From positions 3,448,001 to 3,512,000 of the forward strand of contig NZ_RIBP01000004.1 in assembly GCF_007273535.1 (NCBI RefSeq): a stretch of 64,000 bases of DNA. The letters are read 5' to 3'. The notes under the pieces were generated by a model, which was given only the letters and a program-made list of their open reading frames with translations, had not been told where the DNA came from and did not search any database. The position numbers and the translations under genes are program-made. Of the stretch, positions 9,241-17,958 are shown piece by piece. Position 1 is the stretch's first letter. Each line of letters opens with the position of its first letter. The stretch is from Niallia circulans (lineage in GTDB: Bacteria > Bacillota > Bacilli > Bacillales > Cytobacillaceae).

Positions 9241-9294
9241 AAAACAGGTGGCCGTATTTTTACTCTCATCTGCGGTTTTTCGACCGCCTGTTTT
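9241..9294 (-). promoter_or_regulatory. Alternative-pairing stem upstream of dapG
   Basis: On the minus strand AAAACAGGCGGT can pair with the distal GCCACCTGTTTT (11-12 bp) or with the proximal ACCGC through its GCGGT end. The two pairings exclude each other, as in riboswitch or attenuator leaders. A perfect TATAAT (9233-9238) lies at the downstream edge. I do not recognise the class. Confidence 0.5.
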
Positions 9295-9339
9295 AGCGAA
9301 TATAATAAAGAGATGTGCTGCATTAGTTGCGTTAGTCTT

Positions 9340-10389
9340 TTATTTCACTAGTCCTAGCTTAACAAGACTTTCAGCAATTTGAACTGAATTCCAAGCAGCA
9401 CCTTTTAGCAGGTTGTCTGAAACAACCCACATATGAAAACCGTTTTCTGCATCAAGGTCTTTGCGAATACGTCCAACAAATACATCATTTTGTCCGACAC
9501 AATCAGCCGGCATTGGATATACTTGATTTTGAATGTCGTCCTGTAGGATAACACCCGGAGCCTCTTTAAGCAAGCTTTGAACATCACTTGCTGTTACATC
9601 TGTTGCGTCCACTTCAAAGTAAACAGACTCAGAGTGACCTGTAGCAACTGGTATTCTTACACATGTTGCAGCAACCTTCAGGTTCTCATCATGCATAATT
9701 TTTTTCGTTTCATTAATCATTTTCATTTCTTCATACGTAAATCCATTTTCCGTAAATACGTCAATTTGCGGAATGGCATTAAAAGCGATTTGGTAATGCT
9801 TTTTATCACTTTTAACTGGAAGGATTGTCGGCTCAAAGCTTTCTCCGTTGATGATTGCTTTTGTTTGGCTGTGAAGCTCCTCAACAGCAGCCGCTCCTGA
9901 ACCTGATACAGCTTGATATGTGGATACTAGTACTTTTGTCAAACCGTATTTTTCTCGCAAAGGCTGTAAAGCTACAACCATTTGAATAGTAGAACAGTTT
10001 GGATTTGCAATAATTCCATTATGCTTGTGCAAATCCTCTTCATTTACTTCCGGAACGACTAAAGGTACATTCTCATCCATGCGGAATGCACTTGTGTTAT
10101 CAACAACTATTGCCCCGTGACGAACAGCATGTGGAGCAAGCTCCTTCGATACACCACCGCCTGCTGAGAATAATGCAATGTCAATTCCATTGAAGCTCTC
10201 AGGCGTTGCCTCTTCTACAGTAATTTCAGTACCTTTATAAGTAACCTTTGTCCCTGCAGAACGCTTTGAAGACAAAAGAGTTAATTTTGAAATAGGAAAA
10301 TCTCTGCTTTCCAATGTTTTAATCATTTGTTGTCCGACTGCTCCAGTTGCTCCAACTACTGCTACATTAAATCCTTTTTTCTGCTCCAT
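9340..10389 (-). CDS. asd: Aspartate-semialdehyde dehydrogenase
   Basis: Reduces aspartyl phosphate to aspartate semialdehyde using NADPH, the branch point to DAP/lysine and to threonine/methionine. The 349-residue protein has the dinucleotide-binding GATGAVG (13-19), the nucleophile Cys132 in NPNCSTIQ and the catalytic His252 in GHSESVY. ATG follows a GAAGGGGA site. Order dpaB-asd-dapG-dapA is as in B. subtilis and ties the gene to supply of dipicolinate during sporulation as well as to growth. Confidence 0.97.
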   Translation of the reverse strand: MEQKKGFNVAVVGATGAVGQQMIKTLESRDFPISKLTLLSSKRSAGTKVTYKGTEITVEEATPESFNGIDIALFSAGGGVSKELAPHAVRHGAIVVDNTSAFRMDENVPLVVPEVNEEDLHKHNGIIANPNCSTIQMVVALQPLREKYGLTKVLVSTYQAVSGSGAAAVEELHSQTKAIINGESFEPTILPVKSDKKHYQIAFNAIPQIDVFTENGFTYEEMKMINETKKIMHDENLKVAATCVRIPVATGHSESVYFEVDATDVTASDVQSLLKEAPGVILQDDIQNQVYPMPADCVGQNDVFVGRIRKDLDAENGFHMWVVSDNLLKGAAWNSVQIAESLVKLGLVK

Positions 10390-10424
10390 AAAGGGTCCCC
10401 TTCTTTCAGGTGTTTTCTCTGTAT

Positions 10425-10482
10425 ATTATACAATAATGACGGCGACAAGCTCGCCGCCAAATGAATATTCTCTATTTTAACA
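10425..10482 (-). promoter_or_regulatory. asd upstream region: -10 elements and GC-rich stem
   Basis: On the minus strand an extended -10-like TGTTAAAAT (10474-10482) is followed by a GC-rich inverted repeat (GGCGGCGA / TCGCCGTC, 10438-10458) and then a perfect TATAAT (10425-10430). No good -35 is visible for either. The repeat could be an RNA hairpin in the asd leader or an operator beside a promoter. Confidence 0.4.
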
Positions 10483-10565
10483 TATTCGCGCTATATGAAC
10501 AGAACCTTTTTTCTTGAAATGTGGCAAAAAGTTAAAAATTACGAATAATTATCCTATTATTTCTA

Positions 10566-11159
10566 CTAATCTAAAAATTTCTCGATGATGACAGGCTGAA
10601 TTTGATTCCCTTCCATTGCTGCAGCAATCGTTTCAGCTAGCATACTCATTCTTGCTACCATGGAATTTGGCTTTTTGATTGGATCATCTTGGCCGAAAGG
10701 AATGAAATAAATATGTTTTGTTGCCATCAGGCGCATTAAGTTAACTCCATTTAGCCCTAAGGCATCATTTGTTGATATCCCTAAAACAACTGGCTTTTGG
10801 TTTCTTAATGTTGCTTTTGCCGCCATAAGTACTGCATTGTCTGTCATAGCATTTGCGAATTTGCTCATGCTGTTTCCGGTTAGCGGGGCAATTACCATAC
10901 AATCAAGCGGAATTTTTGGACCAAGGGGCTCCGCTTTGACAATGCTGTCAATAATCTCATTACCTGTTACTTCTTCCAGTTTGCCGATCCATTCTAACCC
11001 TTTTCCAAATCTTGTATCTGTATTTTGCACATTGCCTGTTACAACTGGCACAACTTCAGCTCCAAGACTAACAAGCTTTTCTACTTGTGGCATTACTTCT
11101 GCATATGTGCAGTGGGAGGCAGAGATTCCGAACCCAATTCGTTTTCCTTGTAAGCTCAT
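10566..11159 (-). CDS. dpaB: Dipicolinate synthase subunit B
   Basis: Flavoprotein-like subunit of the enzyme that oxidises dihydrodipicolinate to dipicolinic acid (DPA), the major small molecule of the spore core. The 197-residue protein begins MSLQGKRIGFGISASHCT and shows the flavoprotein family segment MVIAPLTGNSMSKFANAMTD. It starts next to the dpaA stop with no gap (overlap or abutment), so expression is coupled. It is made in the mother cell; in B. subtilis the spoVF operon depends on SigK. Confidence 0.96.
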   Translation of the reverse strand: MSLQGKRIGFGISASHCTYAEVMPQVEKLVSLGAEVVPVVTGNVQNTDTRFGKGLEWIGKLEEVTGNEIIDSIVKAEPLGPKIPLDCMVIAPLTGNSMSKFANAMTDNAVLMAAKATLRNQKPVVLGISTNDALGLNGVNLMRLMATKHIYFIPFGQDDPIKKPNSMVARMSMLAETIAAAMEGNQIQPVIIEKFLD

Positions 11160-12059
11160 TTATGATTGCTCCTTTCGACTTTGCCATTCTTCTTGCAGCA
11201 GCTGTGATAGTACCTCTGCTAAGATATTCCCAGCAGTCTTAGGCGCGACAATTCCAGGTAAACTAGGTGCAAGCAACGCCTTTACCCCTCTTTTTTCTGC
11301 ATATTGAAAATCCGTTCCTCCCGGTTTTGAGGCGAGATCAATGATCAAAGTATGCAGCGGCATCTTTTCAATGACAGGGGATGTGACAACAAGGTGGGGA
11401 ATTGTATTAATGCAGATATCTATATCACAAACCGCACTCTCTAATTCATTTAACGGAATGGGTGTAAGACCCATTTCCAATATTCTGGCCAGATGCTCAC
11501 TTTCACTTGCGGCAACCTTCACCTTTCCTCCTAATGCATGAAACGTTCTTGCAACACTCATTCCAACACGCCCTAAGCCAAGAACAAGTATATTGGAGCC
11601 ATGAATGGTCGTATCAGTATGCTGAATGGCCATCATTATCGTTCCTTCAACTGTTGGAATGCTGTTCAGTATTGCTACATCATCCCTGTTAAACAACTGA
11701 ACTAACACAGTATTTGTTCTTTTGATGATACCATTTAAATAGTCATTGGTGATTCCCGAGTAAATAGTGCAATGGGACGGTGTCTTTTCTAGCATTTCTT
11801 CTGTTAAAAAAACCTTTTCGTTCGAAAAGATAGTATCCACCTGTCCGTTTAGATCGGTTCCTTTAACAGGCAGAATGATTGCATCAATCATTGAAAAATC
11901 TACATTATCGATTTTTTCTTTTGTAGCTCCAGCAAAAGCATGATCCAGCTGTTCAAAGCCTACTAAAGAAAGCTGTGCATGCTGCTCTGTCAGTTTGCGG
12001 ACAATTTCGAGCTGCCTTGCATCGCCGCCGATAATGGCGATTTTCATCCCTGTCAGCAT
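11160..12059 (-). CDS. dpaA: Dipicolinate synthase subunit A
   Basis: NAD(P)-binding subunit of dipicolinate synthase (SpoVFA). The protein is 299 residues from the chosen ATG (MLTGMKIAIIGGDARQLEI), which matches the known family N-terminus and has an AAGGTGA site; a 14-residue upstream extension is possible but has no support. A Rossmann motif LGLGRVGMS lies in the middle and the C-terminal ALLAPSLPGIVAPKTAG segment is typical. It makes a heterodimer with DpaB. A SigK-like promoter lies about 60 bases upstream. Confidence 0.95.
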   Translation of the reverse strand: MLTGMKIAIIGGDARQLEIVRKLTEQHAQLSLVGFEQLDHAFAGATKEKIDNVDFSMIDAIILPVKGTDLNGQVDTIFSNEKVFLTEEMLEKTPSHCTIYSGITNDYLNGIIKRTNTVLVQLFNRDDVAILNSIPTVEGTIMMAIQHTDTTIHGSNILVLGLGRVGMSVARTFHALGGKVKVAASESEHLARILEMGLTPIPLNELESAVCDIDICINTIPHLVVTSPVIEKMPLHTLIIDLASKPGGTDFQYAEKRGVKALLAPSLPGIVAPKTAGNILAEVLSQLLQEEWQSRKEQS

Positions 12060-12113
12060 GTATATTTCACCTTCTTTTTTAAAGATCCTAACACTTATCA
12101 ATCACTACTCCAA

Positions 12114-12142
12114 CATACTATGTCATGACCTTGTTTTAGGTG
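12114..12142 (-). promoter_or_regulatory. Candidate SigK promoter of dpaAB
   Basis: On the minus strand CACC, a 16-bp spacer and CATAGTATG fit the SigK pattern (AC at -35 and CATAnnnTA at -10, with one mismatch in the last base). It lies about 55 bases before the dpaA start. SigK control of spoVF is established in B. subtilis; use of this site is inferred. Confidence 0.5.
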
Positions 12143-12187
12143 ATTTGCTTTATATATTTTCCTGTAAAAACGTTCATTGTAAAAAAC

Positions 12188-12241
12188 AAAAAGTCCGGCA
12201 CACTATCCCTCTAATTTGGGATAGTGCGCCGGACTTTTTTA
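12188..12241 (-). terminator. Strong bidirectional terminator between ymxH and dpaA
   Basis: A 21-bp stem with one mismatch (arms beginning AAAAAGTCCGGC and ending GCCGGACTTTTTT) and an 8-nt loop closes directly on the ymxH stop codon. A- and T-runs on both sides allow termination in both directions. It separates ymxH transcription from the spoVF operon. Confidence 0.93.
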
Positions 12242-12490
12242 AGTCGGTTCATCCTTATTTGGAATATCGACAATAATCATGTCAGTGCCGATTTTTTTTA
12301 TGTGGGACCAAGGCACTCGTAGTTCGTCCCCTGTTTTGCGGAAGCCAAACCACTTAAGAGAGGGAATCAGCAATGTTTTGATTTGCCCATCCTTTTCATT
12401 AATCTCCAAATCGGTTTGTCCGAGCATGCCAAGACGGACGGCGTTTTTGACATCCACAAGCTCTTTTCCGCTCAATTCGCTTAGTCTCAT
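12239..12490 (-). CDS. ymxH: PRC-barrel sporulation protein YlmC/YmxH
   Basis: An 83-residue PRC-barrel protein of the YlmC/YmxH sporulation family. The start MRLSELSGKELVDV has GGAGGAATAAGAGG in front; an upstream in-frame start adds 13 residues but has no ribosome site. The PRC-barrel signature is the Ser/Gly-rich opening SELSGKEL with later segments LGMLGQTDLEI and IKKIGTDMIIVDI. Location between mlpA and dpaA is as in B. subtilis. Biochemical role is unknown. Confidence 0.9.
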   Translation of the reverse strand: MRLSELSGKELVDVKNAVRLGMLGQTDLEINEKDGQIKTLLIPSLKWFGFRKTGDELRVPWSHIKKIGTDMIIVDIPNKDEPT

Positions 12491-12588
12491 CCTCTTATTC
12501 CTCCTAAGATATGTTGTTCTATTAATCATATCGCTCGGTGGAAGGATTTAGACTAGCTAAAAAGTATTTTTATGTAACTCCTTCTATA

Positions 12589-13827
12589 TTATAGAAGGCT
12601 TTTAGGCAGTTTACCGTCTGGACTGATAAGTGACACAGAATAGGAATCAGTGAAAATTTGATGTGCCATTTTATTCACATCTGCATTTGATACCTTATCT
12701 ATCTTCGCAATTATCTCGTCTAGTGTATGATGTTTACCAAGCAGCAATTCATTTTTGCCGTTTCGGCTCATTCTGCTGTTTGTGCTCTCCAAGCTTAACA
12801 TCAAGCTGCCTTTTAATTGTTCTTTGCTGTTTGCTAGCTCTTTTTCTGTAATGCCGTCTCGTTTAAGAGTCTCAAGCGTTGTCTGGATCGTTTCATACAG
12901 CTCATCAAGCTGCTTAGCACCAGTTCCTCCGTAAATCGTTACAATTCCACTGTCTTGGAAGGAAGAATGATAGGAAAAGACAGAATACGCTAATCCCTTT
13001 TGCTCCCTTACATCTTGGAATAATCGGCTGCTCATGCTTCCGCCCAAAATATTATTCAGAGATATCAAGCTGTACATGTCCTCATGACCAACTTTTAGTC
13101 CTTCATATCCAAGGCAAAGATGCGCCTGTTCTGTTTCCTTTTTACGAGAAACCCTGTTTGTATGGAAGGCAGGTGCGCTGATTACTGCTTCACTTTTGCC
13201 TGCTTCAAACGCGCCAAAGTACTTCTCCACTTCCGCAATAAAGGCTTCTGTTATATTTCCGGCAATGGAAATAACCGTGTTTTCCGGTGTATAGTGGTCA
13301 AACATATATTCTCTTAATGTATCACCATTAAAGGTACTTAACGTTTCCTCTGTTCCTAAAATAGGATATCCAAGCGGATGCTTTTCATAGACTGCCTGGC
13401 TTAATAAATCATGAACAATATCATCAGGAGTATCTTCATACATTTTTATTTCTTCATAAACAACATTCTTTTCTTTCTTTAGCTCTCCCTCTTCAAAAGT
13501 AGAATGGAAGAACATGTCTGCAAGAACTTCTAGTGCAAAATCAGAATGTGTATCAAGCACTTTTGCATAGTAGCAAGTATACTCTTTTGAAGTAAATGCA
13601 TTTACTTGCCCGCCGATGCTATCAAAGGATTCTGCAATTTCTCTTGCATTCCTTGTTTTTGTTCCTTTAAAAAACATGTGCTCCAAAAAATGGGATACTC
13701 CATTGTTTTTTTCATCTTCATTTCTAGACCCAGTGCCTATCCATACACCAATAGCTACAGAGCGGACTGTAGGTATGTTCTCCAGCACTATTCTTACACC
13801 GTTTTGGCAAGTATATCTTTTAATCAA
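12589..13827 (-). CDS. mlpA: M16 family zinc peptidase MlpA/YmxG
   Basis: A 412-residue insulinase-type (M16B) peptidase. The inverted zinc motif HFLEH is at residues 46-50 and the third metal ligand is Glu124 or Glu125 in NVVYEEI; the C-terminal half contains the usual LGGSMSSRLFQDVREQKGLAYSV-like substrate-binding region, seen at 253-280. The start is TTG with GGAGGA eight bases upstream and MIKRYTCQNG matches the family N-terminus. In B. subtilis MlpA affects extracellular protease levels. It sits between ylxY and ymxH. Confidence 0.95.
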   Translation of the reverse strand: MIKRYTCQNGVRIVLENIPTVRSVAIGVWIGTGSRNEDEKNNGVSHFLEHMFFKGTKTRNAREIAESFDSIGGQVNAFTSKEYTCYYAKVLDTHSDFALEVLADMFFHSTFEEGELKKEKNVVYEEIKMYEDTPDDIVHDLLSQAVYEKHPLGYPILGTEETLSTFNGDTLREYMFDHYTPENTVISIAGNITEAFIAEVEKYFGAFEAGKSEAVISAPAFHTNRVSRKKETEQAHLCLGYEGLKVGHEDMYSLISLNNILGGSMSSRLFQDVREQKGLAYSVFSYHSSFQDSGIVTIYGGTGAKQLDELYETIQTTLETLKRDGITEKELANSKEQLKGSLMLSLESTNSRMSRNGKNELLLGKHHTLDEIIAKIDKVSNADVNKMAHQIFTDSYSVSLISPDGKLPKSLL

Positions 13828-13956
13828 GTAAGTTCCTCCTGTTCTAGTTTGCCAAAGTTAACTGCTCGCGACTGCTAGTATATCTCATTATTCGTATTTT
13901 TTCCAAAAAGTTGTTTCATTATCAAAAATAATTGAATTTGAGATAAAAATTCCCTA

Positions 13957-14919
13957 CTATTCGTTATCTGAAATAGAACGTTCCTCGCTAAGCATTTCTG
14001 TGACAGTATTAATCTCTAAATCCTTCTGCTTTATCTGGGTTATAAGTCTATCTAAGCTGCTTGAGGTAGATTCTGTTGGATGCATTAATATCATCGCACC
14101 ATTATGGACCTTACTCATGACACGCTGCAGTAGCACGTCAGGACTTGGTTTTTGCCAATCTATCGTATCAACAGACCACATTAAGGTGCCAAGCTTCTGT
14201 TCCTTTGCAATCCGCACCACCGCGTCATTATAATAACCGCTTGGAGGAGCAAGCCATGTCACCTTTTTGCCAGTCGTTGCTTCAATCACATCATTGGTTT
14301 TTGTAATTTCTTCTCTGATTTTTGCTTCACTTATTTTACTCATATCAGGATGTGTATAGGAATGGTTCCCTACCTCATGCCCTGCTTCCACAATCATTTT
14401 TGCCAGCTCAGGATTTTTTTGGACCCATCTTCCTTCAAGAAAAAAGCTTGCTTTAACATTCTGCTTTTTTAAAGTTGCCAAAATATCAGGTAAATACTCA
14501 TTTCCCCACGCAACATTAATAAGAAAACTCACCATTTCTTTTTCAGGATTGCCTTTATAAATAGGAGATGCAGATAAATCGTTGAGGTGAATCTCGGGCT
14601 TTAATTGTTTATAGACGAGTTTATGTTCATCAAAAACGCCATCTTTTTTCATCTTATTATAAGAAGCCTTAATGTCGACCTCAAGTCCATTAATGCCAGG
14701 AATTGCTTTCCAAACAGGATCAATTTTAGCGTCGACAGCATCGACACGATATTTCTTTGCATTACTTTCAATTGTTTCTAATAGATTACTGCTATCTTTA
14801 GATACTGTAATGCTTTCACGGTTATCGACCAAACTTGCTACATATGTATTGGATAATGGATTGTTTACAACAATCCATGCTGCTAATAGGATACCAGCCA
14901 TCGGAATTATTCTTTTCAT
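13957..14919 (-). CDS. ylxY: Polysaccharide deacetylase-family sporulation protein YlxY
   Basis: A 320-residue secreted or membrane-anchored protein: the first 18 residues are hydrophobic (MKRIIPMAGILLAAWIVV), followed by a roughly 110-residue unique region and a NodB-homology domain from about residue 130. NodB motif 2 is present as HSYTH (186-190), but motif 1, normally TFDDG, is NVAWGN at 135-140, so the catalytic Asp pair is missing. Position between pnp and mlpA identifies it as YlxY. It may bind rather than deacetylate glycan; that is inference. Confidence 0.92.
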   Translation of the reverse strand: MKRIIPMAGILLAAWIVVNNPLSNTYVASLVDNRESITVSKDSSNLLETIESNAKKYRVDAVDAKIDPVWKAIPGINGLEVDIKASYNKMKKDGVFDEHKLVYKQLKPEIHLNDLSASPIYKGNPEKEMVSFLINVAWGNEYLPDILATLKKQNVKASFFLEGRWVQKNPELAKMIVEAGHEVGNHSYTHPDMSKISEAKIREEITKTNDVIEATTGKKVTWLAPPSGYYNDAVVRIAKEQKLGTLMWSVDTIDWQKPSPDVLLQRVMSKVHNGAMILMHPTESTSSSLDRLITQIKQKDLEINTVTEMLSEERSISDNE

Positions 14920-15009
14920 TCTAAATCCCCTCCTTATAAAACTTTATGTAAAAGGAGGACAAGGTAGAACGATTTGAAAATTGTAATTAACGGAATAACA
15001 TTTTGCCTA

Positions 15010-15043
15010 TAAAAAAAGGCAGACCCTTACAATTAACTGCCTG
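15010..15043 (-). terminator. pnp terminator
   Basis: On the minus strand AGGCAG pairs with CTGCCT around a 13-nt loop, followed by seven T. It lies 60 bases after the pnp stop and separates pnp from ylxY. Confidence 0.8.
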
Positions 15044-15103
15044 TGCGCAATTGCTGCGTAAAATACAGAAATCATTAGAGTCAAACCTCATTTTTTTAAC
15101 TTA

Positions 15104-17230
15104 TTATTTTGCGTCTTCAGCCTGTTCTTTTTGCTCTTTTTGCTCTTTTAATACGGCTTTGCGGGAAAGATTTACTCTGCCCTGCTTGTCGATTTCTGTT
15201 ACCTTCACAAGAATTTCATCACCGATTGCAACAACATCCTCGACCTTGCCGATACGTTCTTCTGCAAGTTCAGAGATATGAACTAAACCGTCTTTACCGT
15301 TGAAGATTTCAACAAAAGCACCGAACTTTTCAATTCGTTTTACTTTACCAAGATACATTTGTCCAACAACAACCTCGCGGACAATATCTTCAATGATTGA
15401 TTTTGCTTTTTTGTTCATTTCGTCATCAACTGAAGAAATAAACACTGTACCATCTTGTTCAATATCAATTTTCACGCCAGTTTCTTCAATGATTTTATTG
15501 ATTTGTTTACCGCTTGGCCCAATAACATCACGGATTTTATCTGGGTTAATTGCCATCATCAAGATTTTTGGTGCATAAGTGGACAATTCTTCTCTTGGAG
15601 TTTGAATTGTTGCAAGCATTGATTCAAGAATTTGCATGCGGCCGATTTTAGCCTGTTGTAATGCTTCTTCTAGAATTTGTCTTGATAACCCGTCAATTTT
15701 AATATCCATTTGAAGTGCTGTAACACCCTTAGATGTACCTGCAACTTTAAAGTCCATATCGCCAAGGTGGTCTTCCATACCTTGAATATCTGTTAAGATG
15801 CTGTAATGCTCACCTGATTTAATCAGACCCATAGCAATTCCAGCAACTGCAGCCTTAATTGGTACACCAGCATCCATCATCGCAAGTGTACTTGCACAAA
15901 TGCTCGCTTGAGAAGTTGATCCATTAGATTCCAATACTTCTGAAACAAGACGAATTGTATATGGGAAATCCTTCTCGGATGGAATAATTGGTTCTAATGC
16001 TCTTTCACCAAGGGCTCCATGTCCAATTTCACGGCGTCCAGGTCCACGCATTGGTCCTGTTTCCCCTACACTGAAGTTCGGGAAGTTATAATGATGCATA
16101 AAGCGTTTTTCTTCTTCCACACCAAGACCGTCCAAAATCTGAACATCTCCTAATGCACCTAATGTACAAATGCTAAGTGCTTGCGTTTGTCCGCGTGTAA
16201 ACAGGCCAGATCCATGTGTACGAGGAAGCAAATCAACTTCAGATGAAAGTGGGCGAATTTCTTCTAAACCGCGTCCATCAGGTCTTACTTTATCTTCTGT
16301 AATAAGGCGGCGAACTTCATTCTTAACAAGTTTATCAAGAATTTGCTTCACTTGCTTCAACTTGTCCTCATCCGCTTCTTCCGCTTCCAATTTCTCTAGA
16401 ACAGAATTTTTCACGACTTTAATTGCAGCTTCACGTGCATGCTTTTCTTGAACTCTGATTGCATTAAGCATTTCTGATTCACAAAGTGCACGAACTTCTG
16501 CTTCAATATCTTTGTCCAGCTCATAAAGAACAACATCCACTTTTTCTTTGCCAATTTCTGCCACGATTTTTTCTTGGAATTCAATCAGCTTTTTAATTTC
16601 GTCATGGCCAAACATAATTGCTTCAAGCATTACTTCTTCAGGTACTTCTAAAGCGCCTGCTTCAACCATGTTAATAGCATCTTTTGTTCCAGCTACAGCA
16701 AGGTTGATATCGCTTTTCTCAGCTTGTTCCACTGTTGGGTTGATGATGAACTCGCCATTAATTCTTCCAACGTAGACACCAGCAATTGGTCCGCCAAAAG
16801 GAATATCTGATACAGATAATGCCAATGATGATCCAAACATTGCTGCCATTTCAGACGTGCAATCTTGATCAACGCTCATTACAAGGCTGACAACTTGAAC
16901 TTCATTACGGAAACCATCTGCAAATAACGGACGGATTGGTCTATCAATCAAACGGCTCGCAAGAATTGCTCTTTCACTTGGTCTTCCTTCTCTTTTAATG
17001 AAGCCGCCAGGTATTTTACCAACTGCATATAAACGCTCTTCATAGTTAACTGTTAAAGGGAAAAAGTCTAAATTTTTCGGTTCTTTAGATGCTGTTGCAG
17101 TACTTAAAACAGCAGTATCCCCGTAACGCACCAATGCTGCGCCGTTTGCTTGCTTTGCCAATTGGCCGATTTCGACTGTAAGCTTCCTGCCAGCCCAGTC
17201 AATTGAATAGACATGTTTATCTTGTCCCAT
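15104..17230 (-). CDS. pnp: Polynucleotide phosphorylase
   Basis: 3'-5' phosphorolytic exoribonuclease of mRNA decay. The protein is 708 residues from [12 protein letters not shown], the start conserved in Bacillus, with GAGAGGGG upstream; an eight-residue longer frame is less likely. Two RNase PH domains (about 1-230 and 300-540) flank a helical linker, followed by a KH domain containing [17 protein letters not shown] (from about 562) and an S1 domain with [17 protein letters not shown] (from about 625). It ends in a short Lys/Glu/Gln tail. It has its own promoter after the rpsO terminator. Confidence 0.97.
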   Translation of the reverse strand: MGQDKHVYSIDWAGRKLTVEIGQLAKQANGAALVRYGDTAVLSTATASKEPKNLDFFPLTVNYEERLYAVGKIPGGFIKREGRPSERAILASRLIDRPIRPLFADGFRNEVQVVSLVMSVDQDCTSEMAAMFGSSLALSVSDIPFGGPIAGVYVGRINGEFIINPTVEQAEKSDINLAVAGTKDAINMVEAGALEVPEEVMLEAIMFGHDEIKKLIEFQEKIVAEIGKEKVDVVLYELDKDIEAEVRALCESEMLNAIRVQEKHAREAAIKVVKNSVLEKLEAEEADEDKLKQVKQILDKLVKNEVRRLITEDKVRPDGRGLEEIRPLSSEVDLLPRTHGSGLFTRGQTQALSICTLGALGDVQILDGLGVEEEKRFMHHYNFPNFSVGETGPMRGPGRREIGHGALGERALEPIIPSEKDFPYTIRLVSEVLESNGSTSQASICASTLAMMDAGVPIKAAVAGIAMGLIKSGEHYSILTDIQGMEDHLGDMDFKVAGTSKGVTALQMDIKIDGLSRQILEEALQQAKIGRMQILESMLATIQTPREELSTYAPKILMMAINPDKIRDVIGPSGKQINKIIEETGVKIDIEQDGTVFISSVDDEMNKKAKSIIEDIVREVVVGQMYLGKVKRIEKFGAFVEIFNGKDGLVHISELAEERIGKVEDVVAIGDEILVKVTEIDKQGRVNLSRKAVLKEQKEQKEQAEDAK

Positions 17231-17338
17231 TCTAAAAAACCCCTCTCTGCTCATTTCACTTGTTAGAGGTTTTGGTTATTTAAGTGCTACCTAAACCTAC
17301 ATGGATATTTTTTATCATTATCAAAATACTTATTACAT

Positions 17339-17367
17339 ATTATTTCAGTTATAGTCACTTATGTCAA
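17339..17367 (-). promoter_or_regulatory. SigA promoter of pnp
   Basis: On the minus strand a consensus -35 TTGACA, exactly 17 bp, and AATAAT (five of six to TATAAT) lie 109 bases before the pnp ATG, downstream of the rpsO terminator. The leader of about 100 nt has room for post-transcriptional control. Confidence 0.75.
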
Positions 17368-17454
17368 AGTCAGTGTTCACCAACAATTATGTAATTAATC
17401 AGTTATATATATATGTCAATAGTTTATAGTAGTCTTCTTGCACAATTTGCACAA

Positions 17455-17487
17455 TAAAAAAGCGGGAAAAAGTATCCCGCTTTTTTA
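17455..17487 (-). terminator. rpsO terminator (bidirectional)
   Basis: AGCGGGA / TCCCGCT stem with a short loop and A/T-runs on both sides, three bases after the rpsO stop. Confidence 0.93.
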
Positions 17488-17489
17488 AA

Positions 17490-17759
17490 CTATCTACGTA
17501 GACCAAGTTTAGTGATTAAAACACGGTAACGTTGAACGTCTTTATTACGTAGGTAAGTTAGTAGATTACGACGTCTACCTACCATTTTCAAAAGACCACG
17601 ACGTGAGTGATGATCCTTCTTGTGTGTACGTAAATGATCATTCAGATTGTTGATAGACTCAGTAAGGACAGCGATTTGAACTTCTGGAGATCCAGTATCG
17701 TTCTCATGCGTTTTGTACTCATTGATAAGTTCGTTTTTACGTTCTTGAGTGATTGCCAT
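17490..17759 (-). CDS. rpsO: 30S ribosomal protein S15
   Basis: An 89-residue primary 16S rRNA-binding protein of the small subunit. The conserved S15 blocks [30 protein letters not shown] and [13 protein letters not shown] are complete. ATG is preceded by an AGGAGGTGA site. It is flanked by a candidate promoter and a terminator, so it can be a single-gene transcript; S15 represses its own mRNA in several bacteria, which the 100-nt leader would allow. Confidence 0.98.
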   Translation of the reverse strand: MAITQERKNELINEYKTHENDTGSPEVQIAVLTESINNLNDHLRTHKKDHHSRRGLLKMVGRRRNLLTYLRNKDVQRYRVLITKLGLRR

Positions 17760-17861
17760 CCTGTTTCACCTCCTATATCCTATTACACTAATCCCCATTT
17801 ACTGAGCAAAACGTTGGTGACTCGATTTTGCCAAGCAAAGGTTGTTTTTAGTACGTTTATA

Positions 17862-17890
17862 AGAATAACCTTTTTTCATTAAAAAAGCAA
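17862..17890 (-). promoter_or_regulatory. Candidate rpsO promoter
   Basis: On the minus strand TTGCTT, 17 bp, TATTCT, about 100 bases before rpsO. Both hexamers match four of six consensus bases. Confidence 0.4.
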
Positions 17891-17958
17891 GAAAATCATC
17901 TATTAAATTTTCGTATTGGGGAATACTCTTACACTATCATTCCCAAACTTTTCTTGTA

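Noticed and set aside
9116..9339. Lysine riboswitch or T-box before dapG
   Set aside because: I cannot find the conserved lysine-element loops or the T-box AGGGTGG-type sequence in this stretch.
13957..14919. PdaA/PdaB-type active deacetylase
   Set aside because: The gene neighbourhood is that of YlxY and the first catalytic motif is missing, so activity cannot be assumed.
15003..15303. Plus-strand frames over the pnp end
   Set aside because: They are antisense to the Lys/Glu/Gln tail of PNPase and the terminator.
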